Positions 16,597-27,501 of a stretch of 64,000 nt of DNA are shown one piece after another (position 1 is the stretch's first letter; every line of letters begins with the position of its first letter). This DNA comes from Trueperella pyogenes. Its GTDB lineage: Bacteria > Actinomycetota > Actinomycetes > Actinomycetales > Actinomycetaceae. The DNA is taken from positions 1,612,001 through 1,676,000 of the forward strand of contig NZ_UHHW01000002.1 in NCBI RefSeq assembly GCF_900460345.1, written 5' to 3'. Under the pieces are notes generated by a model, which saw only the letters and a program-made list of their open reading frames with translations, did no database searches and had not been told where the DNA came from. A program made the translations under genes and the position numbers.

Positions 16597-17136
16597 ATGA
16601 GCCAAGCCGCCGTCCTCGATCGTGAGCTCGCCACGGCGAAAACGCCGCCGCTAGCAAGACCCAAATACCCACATTGCAAGGCACAGCCGCTGATTGCCCC
16701 AGCCCTTGGCCAGACCCAGTTTGACCGGGCAAAGTTCTCCTCCCCTAAGCTAGACCGGCCCATGTACAACGGCACTACCGGCGGCAACGACGCCGCATGC
16801 TCCACCGATACCGCGCCTGATCGTTTCGCCGCCGCGGTGGTTGGCCAAGCAATCGAGGTGCTCATGGGGCATCGCCCGGTTCGCCAGCTGCAGACCTGGC
16901 TACATCCCGACGTATACGATGCCCTCGCACGCCGCGCGGGACTGGCTCAGCGTGTCCATGGCAAGGCCGAAAAATGCAGGTCACCGCGGATCAAGCGGGT
17001 GCGAGTGTGTTCGCCACGCGCAGGCATCGCAGAAGCTTCGCTCGTCGTTTTCGATGGCAAAAGAATCCGTGCGGCCGCGGTCAGGCTAGAGGTTCGACGC
17101 GGCCGCTGGCACGTCACTGCCCTCGAGATCATCTGA
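16597..17136 (+). CDS. Rv3235-family protein
   Basis: A 179-residue protein. The first 75 residues are low-complexity and probably disordered. The C-terminal domain (residues 75-179) reads FAAAVVGQAIEVLMGHRPVRQL, then RIKRVRVCSP and a final RRGRWHVTALEI, which matches the Rv3235 type found next to secA in many actinobacteria. The function is unknown. It follows the LysM gene closely and ends 8 bp from the convergent secA. Confidence 0.75.
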   Translation: MSQAAVLDRELATAKTPPLARPKYPHCKAQPLIAPALGQTQFDRAKFSSPKLDRPMYNGTTGGNDAACSTDTAPDRFAAAVVGQAIEVLMGHRPVRQLQTWLHPDVYDALARRAGLAQRVHGKAEKCRSPRIKRVRVCSPRAGIAEASLVVFDGKRIRAAAVRLEVRRGRWHVTALEII

Positions 17137-17144
17137 GAGCACGA

Positions 17145-19994
17145 CTACTTTCGCTTCTTGGCCGCTCTTCGTTGGGCGCGATTGAGACCGGCGTACGGAT
17201 CAGCCTCTTTGCCTGTGTTGTCCTGCCTGGGCCCGCCTTGCGGCATGGCACTACCGAAGGCACCAACAGGTGGCTTGTTGCCCGCAGCAGGTCCCTGGTG
17301 CCCGGCTGAAGAGGAATAAGACAGCCGCTGGGTGGTAGGCCGCTTGATCCCAAGGATCTTCTCGGCCGCCTCCTGACTCGCCCGCGCAGGTGTAGGAGCC
17401 GAAGCCTGCCTACTATCAATCGGTTGCTTTTGACCAATGAAGCTGGCCTCGCTCGTCGGAACTGCTGAGGCAGCCGCTTCGACGGCCTCGCGCGCCATCC
17501 GCTCCGAGGGCAACTCGAAGTTGAGCAAGTGGCGAACCGTTTCCTCGCGGATCGAGTCATTCATCTGTTGGAAGAGCAGGTAACCCTCCTGCTTGTATTC
17601 GACAAGCGGGTCGCGCTGAGCCATGGCTCGCAGGCCAATGCCCTCCTTGAGGTAGTCCATCTCGTACAGGTGCTCACGCCACTTGCGGTCGAGCACGGTG
17701 AGCAGAACCTGCCGCTCAATGTTGCGCATCTGCTCCGCGCCGAGCTCGTCCTCGCGCTCTTCATAAATCGCCTCGACGTCCTCGCGGATCTCCTTGAGGA
17801 GATCCGAGCGCGTCAGGTCGCGCTGATCGCCACCGTGGGCCTCGATGAGCTCTTCGGCGGTAAAGGACGGCTTGTAGATGCCCTTGACGTCCATCCACAG
17901 CGAATTCATATCCCAGTCATCGGCCACCCCCGCAGTGTGGCTGGCCACGACGTCGTCAATGACGAAGGTAAAGAACGAGTTGATCTGCTCCTCGACGTCC
18001 TCACCCTCGAGAATGCGGCGCCGCTCGGCGTAGACGGTGGTGCGCTGCTCGTTCATGACGTCGTCGTACTTGAGGACGTTTTTGCGCATCTCGGCGTTGC
18101 GCGCCTCGATCTGCGTCTGTGCCCGTTCAATCGCAGAGCTCAGCACCTTGAAGTCCAGTGCCTGGTCTTCAGGGCCGTTTTTGAACGCGGCAGTCGCGCG
18201 CGTGTTGCCGAACAAGCGCATGAGGTCATCGTCGAGGGAGAGGTAAAAACGTGACTCGCCAGGATCGCCTTGACGGCCGGATCGGCCGCGAAGCTGGTTG
18301 TCAATGCGGCGTGACTCGTGGCGTTCGGAACCGAGCACGTAAAGTCCGCCCAATGCCACCACTTCGTCATGTTCCTTGGCGACCGCAGCCTTGGCCTCCG
18401 CCAAGACCTGCGGCCAGGCCGCCTCGTATTCTTCGGCATTTTCTTCCGGGTCGAGCCCGCGCTTGGCCATGAGGTCGACCGCGATGTACTCCGCATTGCC
18501 GCCGAGCATGATGTCGGTGCCGCGGCCTGCCATGTTGGTCGCAACCGTCACGGCACCCTTGCGGCCGGCCATCGCCACCACGGCTGCTTCGCGTTCGTGC
18601 TGTTTGGCGTTCAGCACCTCGTGCGGCACGTGCGCCTTCTTGAGCAGCGCAGAGAGCTTTTCGGAATTCTCCACCGACGCCGTACCCACAAGTACCGGCT
18701 GACCCGCGGCGAACCTTTCCTTAATATCTTCCACGATCGCCGCGAACTTGCCGCGCTCCGTAGGATAGACGAGGTCGGTCTGGTCTGTGCGCTGCATCGG
18801 CCGATTGGTCGGAATCGGCACGACGCCGATGTTGTAGGTGGAGGCAAATTCCTCGGCCTCCGTCTCCGCGGTTCCCGTCATGCCCGAGAGCTTGTTGTAG
18901 AGACGGAAGTAGTTTTGTAGCGTGATAGTCGCCAAGGTCTGATTTTCAGCCTTGATCTCCACGCCTTCTTTCGCTTCGATCGCCTGGTGCATGCCCTCGT
19001 TGTAACGACGCCCGGGCAGGACGCGGCCGGTGTGTTCATCGACGATCATGACCTCGCCGTTGGTGACGATGTAGTCCTGGTCGCGCGTGAACAGTTCCTT
19101 GGCCTTAATGGCGTTGTTCAAGTATCCGATCAGCGGGGTGTTAACCGACTCGTACAGGTTGTCGATACCGAGCATGTCCTCGATCTTGTCGATGCCTGGC
19201 TCCAGGATACCGACCGTGCGCTTCTTCTCATCGACCTCATAGTCGATGCCACGGGTGAGGTGGTCCATCGCCTGGGAGAACATCGTGTACCACTTGTTTG
19301 CATCGCCCTCGGCTGGGCCGGAAATGATGAGCGGCGTACGCGCCTCGTCGATGAGGATGGAGTCCACCTCGTCAACAATTGCGAAGAAATACTCGCGCTG
19401 GACGAGGCTGTCTAGACTCATCGCCATGTTGTCGCGCAGGTAATCGAAGCCGAATTCGTTGTTCGTGCCGTAGGTGATGTCACAGGCATACTGTTCACGG
19501 CGCTGCGCCGGAGTGAGGCCCGTGGTGATGCAGCCGGTCGTCATGCCCAAGAAACGGTAGACGCGCCCCATCAGTTCAGACTGATACGAGGCCAAGTAGT
19601 CGTTGACGGTGACGACGTGAACGCCGCGACCGGGGATCGCGTTGAGATAGGCTGCAAGAGTGGCCACGAGAGTCTTGCCCTCGCCCGTCTTCATTTCGGC
19701 GATATTGCCCAGATGGAGGGCGGCGCCGCCCATGATCTGCACGTCGTAGTGGCGTTGCCCGAGCGTACGCACCGAAGCCTCACGAACCGCGGCGAACGCC
19801 TCCGGCAGGAGATCGTCCAGAGACTCGCCGTTGTTGTACCGCTGCCGGTATTCGGCTGTCTGCCCCTTGAGCTCCTCGTCGGACATCTCCTTGAAGAGGT
19901 CTTCGAGTTCGTTGACTTGCCGGGTGATGGCCTCAAGCTTCTTCAGGGTACGGCCCTCTCCCGCCCGGAGAATCTTATCGATCAGTTTGCGCAC
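17145..19994 (-). CDS. secA: Preprotein translocase ATPase SecA
   Basis: A 949-residue motor of the general secretion pathway. Motifs are [13 protein letters not shown] (Walker A), [14 protein letters not shown] (Walker B), [10 protein letters not shown] and [14 protein letters not shown] (helicase motif VI). The C-terminal tail is Gly/Pro/Gln-rich and ends [12 protein letters not shown]; it lacks the zinc-binding CxCxSG motif of many SecA proteins, as is usual in actinobacterial SecA1. A ribosome binding site AAAGGAG lies just before the ATG. Confidence 0.97.
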   Translation of the reverse strand: MRKLIDKILRAGEGRTLKKLEAITRQVNELEDLFKEMSDEELKGQTAEYRQRYNNGESLDDLLPEAFAAVREASVRTLGQRHYDVQIMGGAALHLGNIAEMKTGEGKTLVATLAAYLNAIPGRGVHVVTVNDYLASYQSELMGRVYRFLGMTTGCITTGLTPAQRREQYACDITYGTNNEFGFDYLRDNMAMSLDSLVQREYFFAIVDEVDSILIDEARTPLIISGPAEGDANKWYTMFSQAMDHLTRGIDYEVDEKKRTVGILEPGIDKIEDMLGIDNLYESVNTPLIGYLNNAIKAKELFTRDQDYIVTNGEVMIVDEHTGRVLPGRRYNEGMHQAIEAKEGVEIKAENQTLATITLQNYFRLYNKLSGMTGTAETEAEEFASTYNIGVVPIPTNRPMQRTDQTDLVYPTERGKFAAIVEDIKERFAAGQPVLVGTASVENSEKLSALLKKAHVPHEVLNAKQHEREAAVVAMAGRKGAVTVATNMAGRGTDIMLGGNAEYIAVDLMAKRGLDPEENAEEYEAAWPQVLAEAKAAVAKEHDEVVALGGLYVLGSERHESRRIDNQLRGRSGRQGDPGESRFYLSLDDDLMRLFGNTRATAAFKNGPEDQALDFKVLSSAIERAQTQIEARNAEMRKNVLKYDDVMNEQRTTVYAERRRILEGEDVEEQINSFFTFVIDDVVASHTAGVADDWDMNSLWMDVKGIYKPSFTAEELIEAHGGDQRDLTRSDLLKEIREDVEAIYEEREDELGAEQMRNIERQVLLTVLDRKWREHLYEMDYLKEGIGLRAMAQRDPLVEYKQEGYLLFQQMNDSIREETVRHLLNFELPSERMAREAVEAAASAVPTSEASFIGQKQPIDSRQASAPTPARASQEAAEKILGIKRPTTQRLSYSSSAGHQGPAAGNKPPVGAFGSAMPQGGPRQDNTGKEADPYAGLNRAQRRAAKKRK

Positions 19995-20114
19995 ATTCGC
20001 TCCTTTAAAGACTGTCGATAGTCTACCGGTTTATCGGGTCCAAACGGCAATCTGGTGCCACACTTTCAGCCTACAAAGAAGCACGTGCTGCGCTGATTGC
20101 CGCGCTGCCCGTAT

Positions 20115-21125
20115 CTAGGCCATTCGTTCGACCATGGCGTGGGCGAACATGACAAGGTAGCGATACACCTGAAGATCTTCGATCACCGTCAGATGGGTCA
20201 GCGCCTCGTCCACCCACTGTCGGGCCAGGTCACGAGTCTCGTCGACGACCGGGTGCGCTTTGAGCATCTGCACGACTGTGGCCAATCGATCCTCCTGCCC
20301 AAGGTCACCTTCCCCGAGGTAATCGACGATCGCCTGACCGGCGTCGTCGATCGTGCCATTCTTGAGCGCACGCTCGAGGAGCAGTGTGGGCATGGTGGGA
20401 ACGCCCTCAAGCAGATCGGTGCCGGGCGTCTTGCCGGTCAGTTCGGGGTCGGAGACGAGGTCGATCACGTCGTCGGCGATCTGGAATGCAACGCCAATCC
20501 CCTCGCCGAAAGCGGCCAGCGCCTCGCTGACCTCATCCGATCCGCCGGCCGCCATGACCCCGTGGTGCGCCGCAGCCGCAATCAGCGAGCCAGTCTTGCC
20601 TGAGAGCACCTTCAGGTGATGCTCGATTGGGTCTTCGCCCTCTTGCGGCCCCACTGTCTCGTGCAGCTGTCCCATGCACAGCCGCTCGAAAGACTCAGCG
20701 TGCATATAAATCGCCTTCTGTCCCAGACCCGCCACGATCTTCGAGGCGCGCGAGAACAGCACATCGCCGGCCATGATCGCCGAGGAATTGCCGAAGATGT
20801 AATGCGCGGTGGGTACACCGCGGCGCTTGGGCGCTTCGTCCATGACGTCGTCGTGATAGAGCGAGGCCAGGTGCGTGAGTTCCATGACAACCGCGGCGTC
20901 GATGACATCCTGCGACTCAGGATTCGGCCCGGCCTCAGCTGCCAGCAACGTCAGGAGCGGGCGAAGTCGCTTCCCACCCGCGTCGGCAAGGTAGGAGGTC
21001 GCGCTGTCAACGACGACGTCGTCCACCCGGCACGCGGAGCGCAAGCGCTCCTCGACTTGTTCCATGCGCTGCCCGATGCGCCGGGCAAACGGCTCTTCGC
21101 TGCTGAGAAAACTGGCGATGCTCAC
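20115..21125 (-). CDS. Polyprenyl diphosphate synthase for menaquinone side chain
   Basis: A 336-residue trans-isoprenyl diphosphate synthase that elongates FPP or GGPP with IPP. It carries the first Asp-rich motif as HDDVMDEA near residue 95 and the second as QIADDVIDL near 220, with GGKRLRPLL upstream. It would supply the prenyl tail attached by MenA. The GTG start overlaps the nuoN stop (GTGA), placing it as the last gene of the complex I operon. A GrcC/HepT-type long-chain product is likely; chain length cannot be read reliably. Confidence 0.9.
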   Translation of the reverse strand: MSIASFLSSEEPFARRIGQRMEQVEERLRSACRVDDVVVDSATSYLADAGGKRLRPLLTLLAAEAGPNPESQDVIDAAVVMELTHLASLYHDDVMDEAPKRRGVPTAHYIFGNSSAIMAGDVLFSRASKIVAGLGQKAIYMHAESFERLCMGQLHETVGPQEGEDPIEHHLKVLSGKTGSLIAAAAHHGVMAAGGSDEVSEALAAFGEGIGVAFQIADDVIDLVSDPELTGKTPGTDLLEGVPTMPTLLLERALKNGTIDDAGQAIVDYLGEGDLGQEDRLATVVQMLKAHPVVDETRDLARQWVDEALTHLTVIEDLQVYRYLVMFAHAMVERMA

Positions 21126-22729
21126 GCAAACGATCCCATGATGAACTCGAGGACGAAGTGAGGAACGACGCCCAAAGCTAGCGTGGTGATAGCTGCGAGG
21201 ACGATCGAGACGATCGACATCCCCTCGGACTCTATGACAACGACGTTTTCCCCTTCCGGCTCACGGAAGAACATCAGCTGGACGAGCCGGAAGTAGAACA
21301 CCGCCGTCGCCGCCGATGCCACGACCGCCAAGACGACGAGGATAGTCATATTTCCTGCGATACCGGCTTTGAAGACTTCAAACTTTCCGATGAAACCGCC
21401 CGTCAGCGGGATACCTGCGAAGGAAAGCAGGAAGGTCGTCATCGCCGCCGCCAACAGCGGGCTGCGTTTGCCCAGCCCGGCCCAGTGCGAAAGCTTGGTC
21501 GCCTCGCCGAGGATGTTGCCCTGCGCGTCACGCTCGCGCACAAGCGTGACAATGCCGAAGGCACCCACGGTCGCAACCGCGTAGGCCAGCAGGTAGAACA
21601 GGATCGCCGGGACAGCGACGAGCGAGGATACCGGGTTGCCCACGATGTTGATCGAGTTGACCGCGATCAAGATGAAGCCGGCGTGTGCGATCGAGGAGTA
21701 AGCCAGCATACGCTTGATATCCGTCTGCACCAGGCCGACGACTGTGCCGATCACAATCGTGGCGACAATGATGATCCACATGAAAATATTGACCGACGGC
21801 CACACCGGCGAAACCAGCAAAATAAAGACGCGCATGAGAGCCACAAAAGCGGCGGCCTTCGTCCCTGCGGCCATGAAGCCGGTGATCGGCGTCGGGGCGC
21901 CTTGATAAACATCCGGCGTCCAGGCGTGGAACGGAGCAGCGCCGACCTTGAACAGCAAGCCGATGACGAGCATGACTGTGCCGATCGCGGCCAGTTCCGG
22001 AGCATAAATGCCGATGCCCTGGGTCAGTCGCAGAATAGTTCCTTCGAGGCTCAAGGTGCCGGTGGCCCCGTAGATGAACGCCGCGCCCATGAGGAAGATC
22101 GCCGACGAGAACGCGCCGAGGATGAAGTACTTCAGCGCCGCCTCCTGCGAAAGGAGCCGCTTGCGGCGCGCAGTTGCCGAGAGGACGTACAGCGGAAGGG
22201 AGAGCACTTCGAGCGCGATAAATAGCGTCAGCAGATCGTAGGCCGAGGCGAAAGCCATCATGCCGCCAGTGGCAAAGAGAGCTAGCGGGAAAATCTCGGT
22301 CTGTTGGCGACCAAGGCGCGTGTACTGCCGCTCCTCCGGCGAGCCCGGGCGGGTTGCCGCCGCCGCGGCAAAGGCACCTTCACGGATCTCCGTACGATCC
22401 GCAATGATGAGGAAAGACAGGAGCGCACCCACAATAATGACGGTCTGGGCGATGAGAGAGATCGAATCCTCGATAAGGCTGACTGCGACCGTGCCATTCG
22501 CATTCACCGCTACGCTCAGCGGGGTCACCTTGGCGCCGCCTGCCTGCATCTGCGTCCACCGCCACACCACGACGACGAGCGCTGCGGCCAAGGCCGCAAG
22601 GGACAACGTCACCTGCACCACGCGACGCCCGCGTTGCGGAACAAACGCCTCGAACAGTGTACCGAGCACGCCTGAGCCAAGAACGATCAACAATGGCAAG
22701 ATCGCCATCCATTGAATCTGGATGTTCAC
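21122..22729 (-). CDS. nuoN: NADH-quinone oxidoreductase subunit N
   Basis: A 535-residue antiporter-like membrane subunit of complex I, with about 14 hydrophobic helices. The proton-channel region includes YGATGTLSLEG, a central FKVGAAPFHAWTPDVYQGAP and SLAGIPLTGGF-like FAGIPLTGGFIGKFEVF. It starts at GTG 22729, overlapping the nuoM stop by 4 bp. It pumps protons with NuoL and NuoM. Confidence 0.97.
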   Translation of the reverse strand: MNIQIQWMAILPLLIVLGSGVLGTLFEAFVPQRGRRVVQVTLSLAALAAALVVVVWRWTQMQAGGAKVTPLSVAVNANGTVAVSLIEDSISLIAQTVIIVGALLSFLIIADRTEIREGAFAAAAATRPGSPEERQYTRLGRQQTEIFPLALFATGGMMAFASAYDLLTLFIALEVLSLPLYVLSATARRKRLLSQEAALKYFILGAFSSAIFLMGAAFIYGATGTLSLEGTILRLTQGIGIYAPELAAIGTVMLVIGLLFKVGAAPFHAWTPDVYQGAPTPITGFMAAGTKAAAFVALMRVFILLVSPVWPSVNIFMWIIIVATIVIGTVVGLVQTDIKRMLAYSSIAHAGFILIAVNSINIVGNPVSSLVAVPAILFYLLAYAVATVGAFGIVTLVRERDAQGNILGEATKLSHWAGLGKRSPLLAAAMTTFLLSFAGIPLTGGFIGKFEVFKAGIAGNMTILVVLAVVASAATAVFYFRLVQLMFFREPEGENVVVIESEGMSIVSIVLAAITTLALGVVPHFVLEFIMGSFA

Positions 22730-24249
22730 TTGATGCTCCCTTCCGCGATGACCGCCGAGATAGTGGAGGAGTATTGTTCGGCTACTGGGTTGACAGCATC
22801 TAGCGCGAGCGATGGGAAGAAGCCAAGCACAACCATAGCCACGATCAGCGCGCCCATCACTATTTTCTCCCGCCCATCGAGGTCACCGACCTCAACCTGC
22901 GGGCGCGAGCCAGTGAAGAGTCGCTGATACGGAAGGAGGATATACAGCGCGGCCATGACCACGCCAACGACGCCGATCAGCGCCGCCCACGGGACGGACT
23001 CATAAGTGCCCATGAGAACCAGGTACTCCGGGATAAAGCCCGATAGACCCGGCAGGGCAATCGTGGCAAGGCCCGAAATCAGGAAGGCTCCGGCAAGAAC
23101 CGGGGTCACGCGCTGCCAGCCGCCGTAACGAGAGATAAGGTGCGAACCGCCGCGCTCGCCGAGGAATCCCACGGCGAGGAACAAGGCTGCGGTCCCAATC
23201 CCGTGCGCCACCATGTAGAAGATAGCCCCCGCCATCGCGATGGCGGAACCGGAAAAGATGCCCATGACCATGAAACCGAAGTGCGACACCGACGTGTAAG
23301 CGATCAGGCGCATGAGGTTATCCGAGGCAATCGCCATGAACGCGCCCCATATGATCGAGACCAAGGCCAACGCAATGATCACGGGCGCAGCCTGGGCGGC
23401 GGCGTCGGGAAACAGCGGCAGGCAGATAGCGATCATGCCGAAGGTACCCATCTTGTCGAGAATGCCGACCAGTAGGGTCGAGGTGCCAGCGGGAGCTTCT
23501 TCGGTGGCATCGGGCAACCAGGTGTGTACCGGCCACATTGGCGCCTTGATTGCGAACGCGATGAAGAAGGCCACGAAGATCCACATCTGCGCCAGAGGAG
23601 ACATCTGCGAGCCGGTGGCGAGGTTGTCGATCATGAAACCGCCCGAACCGCCTGGCCCATAGGCGTAGACGCCGATCACGCCGATCAGCATGATCAAGCC
23701 ACCGAACAACGAGTAGATGAGGAACTTCATCGCAGCTGTGCTGCGCTTGTCCCCCTTACCGTAGCGACCAATCATGAAGAAGATCGGGAGGATCATGAGC
23801 TCAAAGAGCACGTAGAACAAGAACAAATCTCGCGCCGCGAACAGTCCAATGATAATAGCCTCAAGGAAGAGCACCCAGGCAAGGTAGCCGCTGTTGCGCC
23901 CTTGCGTCTCGTTCCAGGATGCCAAGATCACCACCGGCACCAGGAAGACGGGCAGCGCGATCATGACCGCGCCCATCCCGTTAATGCCCCACGCCAGTGA
24001 GACGCCAAGCTGCGGAATCCAGGAGTAGGTCTCCACCACCTGGACGCGGGCGGCGCTCGCGAAATCAAACTCGGTGGCCAGCGCCACCACATAGGCCAGG
24101 CCCACGAGCAAGGAGACGCCGAGCGCGAACGGACGTGCCACCTGGCGCAGGGGTTTGACCAGCCACAATACTAGCGCGCCAATCACCGCGAGGAGGATAA
24201 TGGATGTCAGCCAGGGAAAACCGGCCTCGGAAACAGTTTGCACGTGCAT
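22726..24249 (-). CDS. nuoM: NADH-quinone oxidoreductase subunit M
   Basis: A 507-residue antiporter-like complex I subunit. Recognisable segments are WNETQGRNSGYLAW, FYVLFELMILPIFFMIGRYG (key Glu in helix 5), KAPMWPVHTWLPDATEEAP and LPGLSGFIPEYLVLMGTY. It lies 15 bp after nuoL, with AGAGG just before its ATG. Confidence 0.97.
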   Translation of the reverse strand: MHVQTVSEAGFPWLTSIILLAVIGALVLWLVKPLRQVARPFALGVSLLVGLAYVVALATEFDFASAARVQVVETYSWIPQLGVSLAWGINGMGAVMIALPVFLVPVVILASWNETQGRNSGYLAWVLFLEAIIIGLFAARDLFLFYVLFELMILPIFFMIGRYGKGDKRSTAAMKFLIYSLFGGLIMLIGVIGVYAYGPGGSGGFMIDNLATGSQMSPLAQMWIFVAFFIAFAIKAPMWPVHTWLPDATEEAPAGTSTLLVGILDKMGTFGMIAICLPLFPDAAAQAAPVIIALALVSIIWGAFMAIASDNLMRLIAYTSVSHFGFMVMGIFSGSAIAMAGAIFYMVAHGIGTAALFLAVGFLGERGGSHLISRYGGWQRVTPVLAGAFLISGLATIALPGLSGFIPEYLVLMGTYESVPWAALIGVVGVVMAALYILLPYQRLFTGSRPQVEVGDLDGREKIVMGALIVAMVVLGFFPSLALDAVNPVAEQYSSTISAVIAEGSIK

Positions 24250-24264
24250 ACCTCTTATCCTCCC

Positions 24265-26205
24265 CTATAGCGAGGCCACTACGACGATGAGTGCCAGTGT
24301 CAGGCCGATGGTGACATAACTAGCATAGTTACGTGCATAGCCTGTCTGGAACCTACTCAGGATGGAGCCCAACGCGGGTGTTGCCTTCCCGATCCCGTTG
24401 ACCGCGCCGTCAACTACTGACCGATCCAGCACCTCGGTACCGGCCATGAGCGCGATACCTGGCTTCATGAACAGCCCCTCGTTGATCTCGTCTTGGAAGA
24501 GATCGCTGCGAGCAGCGTGGACGAGGCTGTTGCCCACTGGAGCCGCCTTAGGCATCGGTTTAGCAACGTAGATCCGCCAGGCCAGCGCCACGCCAAGCGC
24601 CACCACGGCCAGTGTTGTCCCGGTGATAACGGGTACCGGAAGGACGGGATCTGCATGCGGCGCGTGGCCGATAGCCGGCTCAAGCCAGGTGAGAAAGCCC
24701 GTGTAGTTCAAGATCGCGCCCAAGAGGACGGACCCCAGAGCCAAAATAGCCATCGGAAGCCACATGAAAGGCGACGGATCGTGTGGGTGCTTCGCGTTCG
24801 TACCGTGGCGTTCCCAGCGCTCTTCCCCGAGGAAGATCGCGAAGAAAAGGCGGGACATGTAGAACGCTGTGAGGCCGGCTACCAGCACGGTGATGGTGCC
24901 GAAGATCCAGGGCAGTGCTCCTTGGCCTGTGAAGGCAGCCTCGATGATCTTGTCCTTCGAGAAAAAGCCGGACAGGAACGGGAAGCCGATGATAGCCAGG
25001 TAGCCCGCGAAGAAAGTGTAGAAAGTGATCTTCATATGCTTGGCCAGCCCGCCAAAGCCGCGGATATTGACTTCGTCGTTCATCGCGTGCATCACTGCGC
25101 CCGCTCCCAGGAACATGTTCGCCTTGAAAAAGCCGTGCGTGACCAGGTGGAAGATCGCGAATCCGGCGCCGATCGGCCCCAGGCCCGCAGCGAGCATCAT
25201 GTAACCGATTTGCGACATGGTCGAGGCAGCCAAAACCTTCTTCATGTCGTCTTTCGCAGCACCGACCACGGCGCCGAAGACGAGCGTACCAAGACCGACG
25301 AGTGCGACGAGGAGCGTGGCCGTGGGGGCCACCTGGTAGATGGCGCCCGAGCGCACCATGAGGTAAACACCCGCGGTGACCATGGTGGCGGCATGGATGA
25401 GCGCGGATACCGGCGTCGGGCCAGCCATGGCGTCGCCGAGCCAAGCCTGCAACGGGAACTGTGCGGATTTACCGCAGGCGGCCAGCAGGAGGAAGACGCC
25501 GATGAAGCTGGCGGTACCTTCGGAGACTTGCGCAACGCCGGCGGCGACGTCGGTAAACTTTACCGATTCGAAGGTCGCCACCATCGCCATCATGGCGATG
25601 AGCATGCCCAAGTCGCCCACGCGGTTCATGACGAACGCTTTCTTGCCCGCAGTGGCATACGCGGGGACGTGGTTCCAGAAAGAGATGAGGAGGTAGGAGG
25701 CGAGGCCCACGCCTTCCCAACCGAAGAACAACACCAGGTAGGAGTTGCCCAGAACGAGGAGCAGCATGGCCGCCACGAACAGGTTCAGATAGGAGAAGAA
25801 GCGGCGGCGCGCCGGATCGTGTGCCATGTAGGACACCGAGTAGACGTGAATCAGCGTGCCGACGAACGTCACGAGAAGAACGAACGTGATAGACAGCGGG
25901 TCAACCCTCGTGCCGAAGTCCACCGAGAAGTTGCCTACCGCGGGAATCCACTCGTACAGCGTCGTCTCCACCACGCGCTCACTCGCGTCCAGGCCCAGTA
26001 GCTGGACAGCAGCGCCAGCACCGATGAGGAACGACGCCGTCGAGGCGGCAATCGCCAGCCAGTGACCCCACCTATCGGCGGCTTTCCCGGCGAGGAGGAG
26101 AATTGCGAAGCTGGCCAACGGGATCGCCACGGTCAGCCAGATCATACTGGCGATGCCCGTCGCAGATCCGGCGGCTGCGGTGCCGTGCGCAAGAATGCTA
26201 GTCAA
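24265..26205 (-). CDS. nuoL: NADH-quinone oxidoreductase subunit L
   Basis: A 646-residue membrane subunit, the most distal proton pump of complex I, with a long C-terminal lateral helix. Motifs are FFGWEGVGLASYLLISFW, KSAQFPLQAWLGDAMAGP, SALIHAATMVTAGVYL and TFFAGYLAIIGFPFLSGFFS. The start is a TTG at 26205 with AGGTG upstream; no better start fits the N-terminal helix. Confidence 0.97.
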   Translation of the reverse strand: MTSILAHGTAAAGSATGIASMIWLTVAIPLASFAILLLAGKAADRWGHWLAIAASTASFLIGAGAAVQLLGLDASERVVETTLYEWIPAVGNFSVDFGTRVDPLSITFVLLVTFVGTLIHVYSVSYMAHDPARRRFFSYLNLFVAAMLLLVLGNSYLVLFFGWEGVGLASYLLISFWNHVPAYATAGKKAFVMNRVGDLGMLIAMMAMVATFESVKFTDVAAGVAQVSEGTASFIGVFLLLAACGKSAQFPLQAWLGDAMAGPTPVSALIHAATMVTAGVYLMVRSGAIYQVAPTATLLVALVGLGTLVFGAVVGAAKDDMKKVLAASTMSQIGYMMLAAGLGPIGAGFAIFHLVTHGFFKANMFLGAGAVMHAMNDEVNIRGFGGLAKHMKITFYTFFAGYLAIIGFPFLSGFFSKDKIIEAAFTGQGALPWIFGTITVLVAGLTAFYMSRLFFAIFLGEERWERHGTNAKHPHDPSPFMWLPMAILALGSVLLGAILNYTGFLTWLEPAIGHAPHADPVLPVPVITGTTLAVVALGVALAWRIYVAKPMPKAAPVGNSLVHAARSDLFQDEINEGLFMKPGIALMAGTEVLDRSVVDGAVNGIGKATPALGSILSRFQTGYARNYASYVTIGLTLALIVVVASL

Positions 26206-26221
26206 TGCTCACACCTGCCTA

Positions 26222-26521
26222 TCAGTGCTTCATCAGGTTGGCGCCGTCGAGCGACGCCGTCCTGCGGGTACGGAATATGGTCACGATAATCGCCAACCCC
26301 ACTACGACCTCCGCCGCGGCAACGACCATGACGAAGAACGCGAAGACCTGCCCTTCGAGGTTGCCCCACATGCGAGAGAAGGTGATGAGGACCAGGTTGC
26401 AGGAGTTGAGCATAATCTCCACGCCGAGCAAGGCGATGACGCTATTGCGACGGGTGAGGACGGTAGCGCCGCCGACAACAAAGAGGACGATCGCGAGGAC
26501 CACGTAGTACATGAGATCCAT
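26222..26521 (-). CDS. nuoK: NADH-quinone oxidoreductase subunit K
   Basis: A 99-residue, three-helix membrane subunit. It includes [20 protein letters not shown] with the conserved membrane Glu, and [16 protein letters not shown] with the second. The first base overlaps the end of nuoJ, so translation is coupled. Confidence 0.96.
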   Translation of the reverse strand: MDLMYYVVLAIVLFVVGGATVLTRRNSVIALLGVEIMLNSCNLVLITFSRMWGNLEGQVFAFFVMVVAAAEVVVGLAIIVTIFRTRRTASLDGANLMKH

Positions 26522-27501
26522 TACTCTTCCTCCGTCTTTTCGGTGTGAGTCCGCGTTGTTTCAGCCGCGGTGATGACCTCGTCGGCGCTGGCAGGGCTTG
26601 CGCCGGCGTCGCTAGGCTCGAAGCGTGCGAGCGCGGCGTCGTGATCGGGCGCTTGTTCGCCAGGCATGCCCATGAGGGTGGAGCGCCCGACCTGTCCGTA
26701 TGTAGATGGACCGGAGATGCCGCCGCCGGTGGTGATGCGCTCGACAGTTGCCGGGGAGACTTCTCCGAGTGTGCGAGCCTGGCCGCGCACGCGCAGAACC
26801 CGGTTCACTGAGTGTTCGACCGGCTCGCCGAAAGCGGTCAGCGCCGGGTTGGCCGAGGAATTCGATTCGGCGTACACGCCGGGGTTGGGCTTGTTTCCGA
26901 TGTGGTGGCCGTGTGCGACGAAGTCGCGCACGGCCTGGTTGGCGCGGTCTTCCTGCTTGATCGGTTCCTGGATGCGGTCGCGGTGCGTCAGCGTCATCGC
27001 TCCGAGTGCTGCCACGATAAGGAGCGTGCCCGTAAGTTCAAGCGTGAGGATGTGATTGGAGAAGATGGAGCGCGCAACGCCCACGGGGTTGCCGTCCACG
27101 TTTGCTGTAGCCAGGCCGACGGCGTCGGGGTTCGTCGCACCGAGCACGACGCCGATGAGGATCGCGGCCACGCCGATGCCACCGAGGACGGCAACTGGGC
27201 GCTGGCCTTTAAGCGTTTCGTGCGTGGAGTCGGCGGAGTCCACACCGATCAACATGAGCACGAAGAGGAACATCATGAGGATGGCACCCGTGTATACCAC
27301 GACCTGAGCCACCCCCATGAAGGGCGCCTCGAGTGCGGTGTAGAGAACGGCGAGTCCGACCATTACGAAGATGATCGACACGACCGAGTACACGGCTTTG
27401 CGCGCGATGAGTAGACCGAAGACGGCCAGTGCCACCATCATGGTTGCCACGACGGCGAAAATGACGGTCTCACCGATGGATATGTCAAGAAGCTGGTGCA
27501 T
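26521..27501 (-). CDS. nuoJ: NADH-quinone oxidoreductase subunit J with long hydrophilic tail
   Basis: The first 175 residues hold the five-helix NuoJ core ([41 protein letters not shown]). The remaining 150 residues are a hydrophilic, Ser/Ala/Glu/Thr-rich tail that probably lies in the cytoplasm; actinobacterial NuoJ often has some extension, but this one nearly doubles the core. It overlaps nuoI and nuoK by 1 bp at each end. Confidence 0.95.
   Translation of the reverse strand: MHQLLDISIGETVIFAVVATMMVALAVFGLLIARKAVYSVVSIIFVMVGLAVLYTALEAPFMGVAQVVVYTGAILMMFLFVLMLIGVDSADSTHETLKGQRPVAVLGGIGVAAILIGVVLGATNPDAVGLATANVDGNPVGVARSIFSNHILTLELTGTLLIVAALGAMTLTHRDRIQEPIKQEDRANQAVRDFVAHGHHIGNKPNPGVYAESNSSANPALTAFGEPVEHSVNRVLRVRGQARTLGEVSPATVERITTGGGISGPSTYGQVGRSTLMGMPGEQAPDHDAALARFEPSDAGASPASADEVITAAETTRTHTEKTEEE

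Noticed and set aside
24493..26001. A 502-residue open frame antisense to nuoL
   Set aside because: In this GC-rich DNA, long antisense frames are common. Its product is charged, His/Arg/Glu-rich and without motifs, and it lies wholly within nuoL.
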